Origin: Rachycentron canadum
Taxonomy: Eukaryota > Chordata > Actinopteri > Carangiformes > Rachycentridae
Assembly (NCBI GenBank): GCA_038496675.1
Contig: CM076660.1
Location: 8,538,361 to 8,602,360 of the forward strand
DNA: 64,000 nt
Direction of reading: 5' to 3'
Within the stretch, counting starts at the first letter, position 1, and each line of letters starts with the position of its first letter. The notes below the pieces were generated by a model. The model worked only from the letters and a program-made list of their open reading frames with translations, was not told the origin of the DNA and did no database searches. Below are positions 22,157-32,700 of the stretch, one piece after another. A program made the position numbers and the translations under genes.

Positions 22157-23978
22157 TCAGTGCACCGCAGAGTATTTCATTCGTTTCTGTTTTTGCCGCT
22201 GGTTACAAAACCACACTCGAACCACGTTCTTTTTCAGGTCCAGCTTTTCGGCGATGGCCGCAATTTTTTCGGAGGAGGGCCGGGGCTGGATGGCAAAGTA
22301 AGCCTCCAAGGAGCGCTTCTCCGGCGCGGCGATGGAGGTGCGCTTCCTTTTCCTCTCGTTCCCGTTGAAAAGGTCCGGCTTGCTGCTTTTCTCCCGGTAC
22401 GCAGCCTCGGCTTCCTCCAGCCAGGCCTGGAGAACCGGCTTGAGCGCTATCATGTTGTTGTGGGACAAAGTGAGGGACTCGAACCTGCAGATGGTGCTCT
22501 GGCTCAAGGACCCCACTCCGGGGATCTTGAGGTTGGCCAGCGCTGACCCGACGTCCGCCTGGGTCACGCCGAGTTTGATCCGTCTCTGCTTGAACCGCTC
22601 GGCGAAGGCTTCCAGCTCCCTGGGATCCGACTCCACGTCGTTGACGCACGCCATGCCGCCGTGCACTGACAGGGAGTGAGGGTGGCCCATGGTGGCCATC
22701 GCCTGGTGCAGCTGCCCCATGGTCTGCAGGTGGTGGTGAGGGTGCTGGTGGTGGTGTGCCGTGGTGGTCATCCCTGGAGGCTCCGGAGCACCCATCCCGG
22801 TCACGGCCAGGCTGGTGGAGAGGTGGTCCAGGAGGTCCCCGGCCTCCAGGGTCTGTCCGAGGTGGTGGTGGTGATGGTGGTGGGAGGCGATGGTGGAGGG
22901 GACGTGGGAGATGGGCACGGTGGTGGAGGAAGAAGAGGAGGCTGAGGTGCAGGGGACACTGCTCATGGTATGGTAAGTCACGTCTGGTTTGAACGGGTGA
23001 CTCTTGCCGTGAGAGACAATGCTGTCAGCAGCCGCCAGAGCCTCTGCCCGTGCCAGCAGGCTCTCATCAAAGCCTCCGAATATATTGCCCTGCAGCTGCA
23101 AGCAAGAGTGCGCATACTGGAGTCAGTGGGGAATTCTGTCAGGCAGCTCTCAGGATCTAAAAAACATTTTCCAAAGGCAACTCAGCGCCGAGGAGAGAAC
23201 CCTCCTCAAAGCGCAGGTCATAAAAATTAATATGAAAGCATGAGCATTGCTTGAAGAGCCGTGGATGAGAGTGGGGGTGGAGGGGTGGCGNNNNNNNNNN
23301 NNNNNNNNNNNNNNNNNNNNNNNNNNNNNNNNNNNNNNNNNNNNNNNNNNNNNNNNNNNNNNNNNNNNNNNNNNNNNNNNNNNNNNNNNNNNNNNNNNNN
23401 NNNNNNNNNNNNNNNNNNNNNNNNNNNNNNNNNNNNNNNNNNNNNNNNNNNNNNNNNNNNNNNNNNNNNNNNNNNNNNNNNNNNNNNNNNNNNNNNNNNN
23501 NNNNNNNNNNNNNNNNNNNNNNNNNNNNNNNNNNNNNNNNNNNNNNNNNNNNNNNNNNNNNNNNNNNNNNNNNNNNNNNNNNNNNNNNNNNNNNNNNNNN
23601 NNNNNNNNNNNNNNNNNNNNNNNNNNNNNNNNNNNNNNNNNNNNNNNNNNNNNNNNNNNNNNNNNNNNNNNNNNNNNNNNNNNNNNNNGATTGGGAGGGG
23701 GAGAGGAAGAACACAGACAGACGAGAGAGTGAGAGAGATAGTGGATAGAACAAAGTCCTGTCAAATCAACTTAACAGACATTTTCCAGTGTGATATTTTC
23801 CTCCCTCCTCTCAACCCACTACTGCTCCACAGCCAGTCTCCCCCCGACCTGAACGTACCTGCGGGGCGGGCAGACAGACTCTGCGCATGCCCTCCGAGCC
23901 TGAGTGCAGGCCCGGATACTTGGGCTCGTGCAGAGCCGGGTGCACGGAGAAATGCTGCTTGCCGTTCATGGTCATCAT
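22157..23978 (-). CDS. pou4f3: POU domain class 4 transcription factor 3 (Brn-3c)
   Basis: This is a nuclear transcription factor needed for inner-ear hair cells and some sensory neurons. Exon 1 is 23978-23859 (start MMTMNGKQHF; two adjacent ATGs) and exon 2 is 23095-22157, giving 352 residues. The single intron falls at PAPQ|LQGN, as in vertebrate POU4 genes, and contains a 398-base gap of Ns. The POU-IV box (SGSEGMRRVCLPAPQ into GNIFGGFDESLLARAEAL) spans about residues 26-60. His runs are at 112-118 and near 154-162. The POU-specific domain covers about 193-270 and the homeodomain about 287-347, with WFCNQRQKQKR at 335-345. The C-terminus KRMKYSAVH is that of POU4F3; POU4F1 and POU4F2 end differently. 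Adjacency to rbm27 and lars1 agrees with human 5q32. An inverted RE1 pair lies upstream. Confidence 0.96.
23291..23688. other. Assembly gap (398 Ns) in the pou4f3 intron
   Basis: The gap is flanked by G-rich sequence (GGGGGTGGAGGGG on the left, GGGAGGGGGAGAGG on the right), probably a purine repeat that resisted sequencing. ORFs across it are artefacts. Confidence 0.99.
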
Positions 23979-24123
23979 CCTCCTCCCTGCAAGCACCTCG
24001 CAAGCAGTGTGGCCCCTGACATGAAAGCCGGGGAGCGGACAGCTACAGAGCTCCTCTACTCTCCTGCACCAGACTGAGCTGTTAACTTCGGCAGTGCCTC
24101 CCGGCACCCCTCTCTCCCACTTC

Positions 24124-24177
24124 CCTCCTCCTCCTCCTCCTCTTTCAGCCTCCCTCCTCCTCCTCCTCCTCCTCCCC
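24124..24177. repeat. (TCC)n repeats in the pou4f3 5' flank
   Basis: Two TCC arrays separated by a few bases lie about 150-200 bp upstream of the start codon, possibly in the 5' UTR or core promoter. Confidence 0.85.
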
Positions 24178-24455
24178 CTCCCACCTGCTCCTCTGCTCAG
24201 CTTACAAGTTACAAAATGTTGGCTTCTGTGCACAAGCAACCAATAAATCCAACAAAGTCACTATAATCTTATAAAACATATTTCATCGATGATATATATA
24301 CATATATCACATCAAGACTTATAGTCGCCACCATCTCTTCTGTAAAAGAAATCATTTTCAGCACGTGGTAGATGGACAACATAAACAAAACAGAGTTAAA
24401 GATGAAGAAGTGAAACCAGGGATTCCTCCACGGCAGGAGTGAGCGTCATGGCGCG

Positions 24456-24521
24456 TTCAGCACCACGGACAGCGCAGCAAAGGTTCGTGCAGGTCGCGCC
24501 TGCGCTGTCCGTGGTGCTGAA
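24456..24521. promoter_or_regulatory. Perfect inverted pair of RE1/NRSE (REST-binding) sites upstream of pou4f3
   Basis: The left arm (24456-24477, + strand) and right arm (24500-24521, - strand) are exact reverse complements over 22 bp, separated by 22 bp. Each arm contains TTCAGCACCACGGACAGCGC, which matches the canonical RE1 consensus bound by REST/NRSF across both half-sites. REST silences neuronal genes in non-neuronal cells through Sin3 and CoREST, and pou4f3 is expressed in sensory hair cells and neurons. The pair sits about 480 bp upstream of the pou4f3 ATG. A single site is an ordinary finding, but a perfectly palindromic pair is not. Confidence 0.9.
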
Positions 24522-27270
24522 ACAGTCTGGCTCCTCCGTGCTGCAGATCGGACCTGGGGCCCCGTCGGGTTCCTGACCGGCTGACCCGGCGGCCTTGGCC
24601 CGGTCTCACATGTGAACGCCCACCCTCGGGGCTGCTTTACAGGCTTCTCATGTGGCCGCCTGGTTAAAACGCACGAAGCCGTGGTGCACGGGCCGAAAGA
24701 GGAGCCAGGCGGGCAGAGGCGGACTGATGACACAGCGGGTCCATCCGATCCCGCTGGCCACCTCTCTGGTTCCCCAGACCCTGAATTATTTACCAGCACG
24801 GTGGCAGGCATCCATTACCACGTTGGCATGTTCTCAGTCATTACACAGATTAAAACAGCCAAGGTATTTTCTCACCGTGCAAACCTGTTGCGTGGACGCG
24901 AGCTACTTGGATGGAAGTAGAGGAGAAAAAAACACACATGCTATAAACTCTGATTTGTGCATTAACACAAGCCAACAAAAGTCTATGAAGATACCTTTAT
25001 AATGTTCTTAAAACTTTGGTTGATGCCTACAATCGTGGAGGTTTTGCATAGGGATTTGATGTTCTGTAAACGTGAAGAGTAAACGTGAAAGGTATTAACG
25101 TAGTGTTAATAAAAATCTTTCTATGCATAGAAAGACATGTCAGTGTCCTGTAGGAAAGAAAGACACATGTGAGACGCTGTCAGAAAGCTGTGTCCTACGG
25201 ATCTGAATTTCTAGTTGGTCTGAATAAAGCATGAAGTCCCTTTTCTCACCCTCTCCCTCCCCCCTCTTAATAGCTGTGATATAGCTGGTACTATTCATAA
25301 TTTAATGGTCATTGTTTACAACTCTGTCATCTTTGTTCTTTTCAGATTCTGAAGATTGCATCTGACATGTTTCAGGCAGGGTGCTGCCATATTTGTGGCC
25401 ATATGCAACAGCAGCTCATTTATTTTTCTTCAGCCCTCATCTGGCCTGCAGACAGCTGCAGCTGCATCTCCACCACATGACCTAACTACTGTCACAGCAT
25501 TTACTCCTTTACCTCTGGTGATGAGACATTTCAGTCAAAACGGTCAAACAACAGCAACAGCCTACTTTTGATGAGAAACTCCAAAGCCTTTGATTTCATA
25601 AAAAAATAATAGAAAATATAAATGTGCTTTATTCGTGCTTACATATATTATTTCATATAGGCCTTGTGCTTGACTTTAATAGATTACCTCTCACAAATAC
25701 ATAAACAGACAGTATATATATCCAGATGTGAGGCCATATGATGAAACAGTTCATTCATTCATTCGTAGACTGGTTGTTTGATGGTTTAGGCTACATCCTT
25801 CTTTTTGTAAGTTATTGGATAAAATTTTAAAAACTTAAAGACTTGTGTGCATTTCTTTCACATATTTTCAAAGCCGAAATGTTAAAATGCACAATTAGAA
25901 ATTAGATGATGTTCACCTCACATCATGTTGTCTAGTGGTTTCAAAATTAAGAATAATAAAAAAAAAAATCATGAATTTCTCACTATTAATAGCTAATGTC
26001 TTTGTAAAATAACTTCAATTTTAATATTTGTCATTATAGTATTTGAAAATAATTCAAAATTTTAATATTTGTCAAATCACTTCCTCAATTTTATTTTTAC
26101 ATTTCTATGAATATTAATGGCAAGAATTAGCTTCCATAGACAACAATTCTACCAGTGCTAGCTCCTCACCTCTCAGTCACCAGGCTGCCACAGGGTCTGT
26201 CAGGAACAGTGAGCGATGTAGGCCCCAGTTTGAAATCCCTTCCCCTGGGGAGAGACAAAAGCTCTTGCATTAAACTAAACAGACTCTGAGTGTTTTCACT
26301 CGACTTCCTAAAGTAAGAACGCCCATGCATTATTCAATGATATTTTAATATGTCATCGTCACTTGGTGCTTTAATTAAACCTGAGAGTCAGAGGTCAAGA
26401 GTCTTTACTGGGATGTTGTGAGAGTTATTTGGGGGATGCGGTGTCAAAGTCAGTGTCTGAGCAATGATTGGCTAACTCTCTTAGGTTCAGTTCTATTGAC
26501 TTATCTGTTATATTTACCCTTTTATACAGTCTTATAGTTGTGCCCAAGCTCCATGCAGAATTATAACCAGATTCAAAACCCAAGATTCAATTTAATCACC
26601 ATTTAACTGGACTGTATTCTTTGAGGAATATGTAGTTGGCAAGATTTCATTGAAATCATCAGGACAACTCAAATTAACACTGTCCAGATCATTGTCACCC
26701 CTCATCCTAACACCTATCCGATCCATGTGTTAAACCAACACCATACAAACATTTAGAAATGAATAACATTTTGTGCACATCACTTTTTGTATCTGGTGAG
26801 TGGCTGTTGGTCATGTCTTGTCACTTCAGGTCTGGAAATATTCAGTTGTACCAATGCTTATTTTTAGTAGAAATTTAAAATTCATTCTATTTAAAAATTT
26901 GTACTGAAGTTAAATTTTCACTTTCAGCCAAAATGTCATTCCTGTGACCACACAGACTTTAAGAAAGAAACAACAAAATAAATTCTGCTCAGATCTGAAA
27001 TTTTAACAATGTAGCAGATACTAGTAACTGATAATAATTCTTGCTGAGAGTATCCACTAACTCATTCTAAGAGATGACATGCAAAACGAAGGAGACCACA
27101 CAAGAGTTTAAGGTAATATTTTCTGGAATGCTTTTGCTTGATTTTTTTCCCCTTGCCAATGTTGACTTCTTTCTTGGTCTATTTTCTTTCTTTAACTCAA
27201 AATGTTCTTTTTTTCCCCCCCTCTGAGGTCCAATTCAAATTTTATTTTTTTTTCTTTTCTGTTCTTTTTT
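24522..27270. other. Intergenic region between pou4f3 and the rbm27 3' end
   Basis: No gene was recognised. GC-rich promoter-type sequence (to about 24,800) gives way to AT-rich DNA. A 20-bp perfect palindrome lies at 25116-25135, with two copies of GTAAACGTGAA just before it (25066-25076, 25079-25089). Confidence 0.5.
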
Positions 27271-29758
27271 TTTTGAGCACCCCATTCCTCCATCTTTATT
27301 GGCAAAAGCAAACATGCTTGTAAATTAGAAATCCATTTTTTACAAACAAAATACATGAAGAAAATACATCCACATCCTGCAAATATAAACAGTAACAAAT
27401 CCAAAACTATTATCCAATAAACATTTTACATTTTTTACACTATTGTGTGATAGTAGCATACAGAAGATAGTACAAAAAGTGGGAGAAAGACCTTCTTGGA
27501 ATTCTTACTTAGACAAGCAAGAACCCTGCCCGTATAGGTTTGTCCTTTAAAACTGCCAGAGACCTCATAAAAAAAAAAAAAAAAACATCACATGAGCAAA
27601 TCATACGAAAGTACTAAGTGCAAAGGGAAAAGCTTCTGCTTTCCATCACACACCTGAACCTCATTTTGAACAACACAGTGATGGTGGAGACAAAATCTCA
27701 AATGTTTTAATGAAAAACGAATTCGATGGCAGGAGGCTACTGAGTTATTAGACAATGGTGAGATATGCAACACGAACATGCGCCTACAGCCATCGTAGGT
27801 GGGAGGAAATGACTTATTACCAACTGCATTCACACGCAGGCAGAAATCTGTGTGTACTTGCATGCAAATCTCTGCCTGCATGATTAAGTATATGACTGAC
27901 GCAGCTATAGTTACATCTCTTCTTTGTTGTTGACAGAATGGTAATGTTAGTGGATATGATCAGTTAAATTATGATAAGCATACATCAAACACTTCATTAG
28001 GCTGCATGTAAACAGTTATTTGTTTAAGGGAAGCAACAAAAGAGAAACTTTAACTGTCAAAAATGTCTCGTCTTGCATTGAATACATGGAACTTTAATGA
28101 ATTTTATTCCTCCCACCCTGAGGATTCTAAAAAAAAAAAAAAAAACAGTATAAAGGCAAAACACACAAAAAAATTTTGTCATGAAGGGTGCACATTGTGT
28201 TTGCACTTGTGGGGTAGGTTGTAGAGCTTTGTCTGACAATATTCAGATGTAGGCAAAGGTGCACTTATGCACAAATAATATTGTGAGATGAATCCCGCCC
28301 CTGCCCCGCCACCATCCCACCCCAACCCTGGTGCCTTTCAACAGAGTATTTTCCAAAGAGCAGCTCTGTATGTTTCTTTAAAAGAAATGTGCTACTTAGA
28401 TGACAAACTTAGTGAATTAACAATATGGACTGGTCACAAATGCAAAATTCTTGCAAATAAGCAGAGACGCTATGCACTCTTGCTTGATCTTTTCTACCTG
28501 ACAAATCCTTGTCATTCATTTAAAATGACAAAAACAAAACTCAAAAACAAAACAAAAAAACAAAACAAAAAAATACAACAGTAATTTCTCTTTCAAGCAT
28601 TTACAAAATTTACAAAAGTAAATCACAAATCTTGTAAAAAGTCAGCCGTCCGCTGATTGTGTAAGGCAAAGAAATTATATATATATATATATTAAAATCA
28701 ACTGTTCAGTATTACATTCAAACACCTGTCTATGGATCTCACATTTCTGAAATGGATGATCTGATCCTTGTTCTGTCAGGCCCTTTGGATGAACAGGTGA
28801 CAGAATAAAACAAGTGAAAAATGTAACACACTCTTAGAAAATGTAGAACACCCGCGTGGGTGTTTGTATTTACACAGAGTGGCACTGGACATTGAGTGAA
28901 CAACAAAATACACATGGGAAAATTTGAATTTTTACTACAAGACTGTATCCGACACGGCAATTTGTAAACATTGTTAGGGTTTTTCTATTGCACTGGTATT
29001 CTTCTGTACCTGCACTGGCTCTAATATGGTCATGGTACAGCATCAGCACCTTTGGGTGCTGGGAGGGGGTGGCTCTGCTTGTTTGGGGATACAACATGCA
29101 CAAACTAGTCTGTATTAATGCCAGCACACAGAGCCACTGTCAAAAATATTAGGATCCGTTAACGTTTTGGGCCCTACCCATGCCAACACAAACTGAGTTC
29201 AGTGAAATGGAAACCCATACCACACAGTACCACAGTAGGTACGGCACAGGGCATTTACGCATTGGAAAAATAAATAAATATCTCTCTGTAGCAACAGAGA
29301 ACGTTCTAATGGTGATGGAATGGCTGTCCCCGAACGGAGGACAAAATTTTTCAAAAACCGGTGAGAAAAGAGCTTAAATACAGTATGTATAAAAATACCT
29401 ATTCACAGTAGACACAAATGTTGTGCATTACTGATATTAATCATCTGGTAAGCACACTGAAACTTACATAGGTTTTTCTATCTATAAGAACAACTTAACA
29501 TTTATCTTTCTCAGCAAAAGTGAGATGTTTTAAATAAGTGTTTAGTTGAGGGATACAAAAATTGTGGACCCTCTTAAACTTCTTTTGATGTTCATAAAGT
29601 AAAGATGTTTTTACTTTGATTACAGTCTAAAATTACTTAGTTTGAAAATACTGGAAAGGAAAAAAATGAAGAGTTCTGTCGTATCTATTTTATCTGCATG
29701 TGAGAAAAAATAACCACTGATTTTGCTGGAGAGCAAGTAATGACGAATCACAATGCCT
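27271..29758 (-). other. rbm27: Probable long 3' UTR of rbm27
   Basis: Nothing coding is seen between the rbm27 stop and the next gene. TTTATT at 27294-27299 is a minus-strand AATAAA that could end the transcript, giving a UTR of about 2.4 kb. The extent is inferred. Confidence 0.45.
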
Positions 29759-32700
29759 TCACCGTCGCCACGATCGGCTCTCGTACTCATCGTCTTCATC
29801 ATCATCCTCCTCCTCCTCCTCTTCCTCCTCTTCCTCACCAGGCAAATATGAGCTAGCTTCCTTCTGTTTGAATGAAAAAAAAAAAAAAACATGACACAAG
29901 AAGGTTTAATACGTATACAGCACATACATAGCACTCTTTGCACAATCCAACAAACCAGTGCTACTGCCTCTTAGAAACCACACTTGCTTTTATTTGCATG
30001 TAAAATCAACCTTCCTATTATCCATTTTAATATTCAGTCACCCTGTCTACCCAGCAAATGGAAATAGACAAACACCTTTCAGTATGATACAATACAGCAC
30101 CTACAACAAAAAAAGCATTATAATCTTAACTATGTCAGGATTCGTTGCAGGGTTGTTGACCTCAATTGCATTTGTTTGTACAGTTTTGTCTTCTAAGTGG
30201 CAACATTTGCATTATTTGTAAGTTTTCTAGCATGAAATGTTAAGTGCGGATTGGCTACATCATGGGCCCCTCACATGTCGAAGAAAGATGGCGACTGGAT
30301 TGAAATGAGAAGGCCTTTGATTTGAGGAGTCCCTCTGACCGCTGATCTAAGGAGAGACACAGAATTTCTAACCTCGCATTAGGGATGTCATGATACCACA
30401 AATTTGGTAGTGGGTACCAATACCACAATTCTCAAAACCAAATTTGATACCACAGCAAAGAAAAGGAAACAGAGGCTGCTGCACATACAGTGTGCTAACA
30501 CACACGCAGACCTCTATACAGTCAGTGTACAAGCTTAAATAAGGTGACAGGTGAATGGTGTGAAAATTTTCATTTAAAAAGTCAGTGTTATGTTTTGATC
30601 AACTGAACAGTGATGATAGTAGCCTGCTAATGTTATGAGCATCCATCTCAAGCGATGCGCTGTCGTGTACAGATCCAGATCTCATACAAGTTTAAGTTGT
30701 TTCCTGTTTTTTATTTAAAATGCTCTGTGGCGCAATTTGCGTAGTGGCTTTTATTTATCTAAAAATTGGTCTTGCATATTTAAGTGATGGGACTGACCCC
30801 AATGATGTAAAAGTCACTTGCACAGAACAGAAGGTTGTAACCTCAATGACTCAAAATATGAAAATACAGTAGGAGGATTTCATCTGACAGTAATGCAGAT
30901 TTACTCTAAGGGCTAAGATGCTCTTAGTACTGAGAGGCTTGCCCTGATTTTCCATTGGGAGCTGCAGTGAAAAATTTAGAAGCACTGGAAAGAAATGTAC
31001 AAGTAAATTTTGTGAATATAACTAAAACTTCCAAACTTTGCCCACATAGCATTTCTAGTTGTTCTGTGCATGGACTTCCTTCCTTGTTTCTGGTGGTTAA
31101 GTTAGTGATAAATGATAAAACACAAAGTTTCGTTTCAAATCAAGTGCTTGGTTTTGTGTGTGATGTGTAATACCTTATTGTCCTCATCTTTAGTCTCTTC
31201 CTCTTCCGGCTCTGTGGTCACAGAGGGCGTCTTGGGCTTGTACCAGGAAATCTGAAGCACTCGACCTTTGAACTTGGCTCCTTGATTAGCTGCCTAGAAA
31301 ATAAAGCAGGAAGAAATTTGATATACTTTCACCTTTCACCGATTTTCATTTATTCAAGCATATAAGTAATTAGATGGGATTAGAGGAATGATAAAGAAAA
31401 GTAAAGAAGAGGGTAAGAAAAAGCAGAGACTGGCTGATTTGATTTGGAGTCATGTGACTTACATTCTCTGCTTCGCTTCGTGTTTTAAAGGTCATGACAA
31501 CACTGGTCGCATCTTGGTCACGGAGATCCTCAATCTCCCCAAATTTCTAAGATAAACAGACAAACAAAGATTAGAATGACTTTTCCATCATCATCAAGCA
31601 CATGGGCTCATCAGTGTAACTCCTCCTTTAACTAAAATATTACAAACACAGTTCTCACCACAAAGTGTGGCATTAGCTCTTCCTTCTCCTCTTGGGTGAA
31701 CCCTAAAATTGCCAGGGCTCTGGGTCTGTGGTCAACCACCATACGGTTCACGGCCCCGCCGCGAGCCATCATCTCCCGGCTTCGGCCCCTGCCCCGTCCC
31801 ACATGCATCAAACCGGGCTCCACTGCCATCTTCCCTCGTCCCCGCCCTCGTCCTGCTGGAGGCCGAATCAGACCCAAGCGTGTGGCCTAAACGAGGACAT
31901 AGCAGCGGGTTTCAGTACACATGAAATGGAAAATTTATGGGCACCACCTGGCTCTGTTAAAAAATAATAATAAAAAATAATTTAAGAACAGAGCAAACAA
32001 AGTAGTAAAGTTCATTCACAATCACAATGAAAACTCCATATACCATTGGACAATTTTTGCATTTTCCTCATCGTCAGCACTGAAATGTGCCTGACTCTGA
32101 TCTCCTCTATGGCTCTCTGCCCTTTACCATTAGTTGTCACTCCTCCATTTTCAAAGTGGCATCTCCTCCTTCTTTACCACTCCACAACCTCACAACCACT
32201 TTCATCCATTTGTCCCTCCCTTACTACTCCCTCTAATTGTCATCCTGCGATTTTCTTACAAGGACCAGTGACTCAAACTTTAATGAGACTGGGCTCCATC
32301 AGTGTAGGACTTGTGCCTGATTTGGCTTCGTTAGCGTCTGTTCCTCTGGGCTTCCTTAAGTGGCTGCAGTTTAATGTGCAGAGGGAGGGTTGGGTTTGGA
32401 TGGATTTGGTGGGAGGGGTGCATTTTTAACAACTAGCTAATTTAAGGCCCAGGGGGTTAGAGGGGGAAAAAACATGCTAGGCAGGGTGTTGCTAACAAAA
32501 GCGCTGCTCTTGTTAGGCTGATCTTGTGACATAACTGCCTTCGTCTGTGTTTGTGTGTGTTGCTAGAGGGGAGAGGAGGAGATCTGGGTCAATCCTGAAA
32601 AATTGTTGTTTTATGGAGAAAAAATATTTAATTATCTACTGAGAAGCCTCAGCAGAGAGACTTTTGTGTTTTAAGTCAGGTAAGAAATGATTATCATTAA

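Noticed and set aside
22160..22992. Several plus-strand frames of 70-130 codons
   Set aside because: These are antisense shadows of the GC-rich pou4f3 exon 2.
22157..23978. POU4F1 or POU4F2 instead of POU4F3
   Set aside because: The C-terminal KYSAVH and the rbm27 neighbour are POU4F3 features.
23150..24019. Long frames made mostly of X residues
   Set aside because: They run through the 398-base gap of Ns and are artefacts.
24446..25002. Frames of 100-120 codons upstream of pou4f3
   Set aside because: GC-rich promoter sequence with no homology or splice sites. The RE1 pair explains the conserved-looking part.
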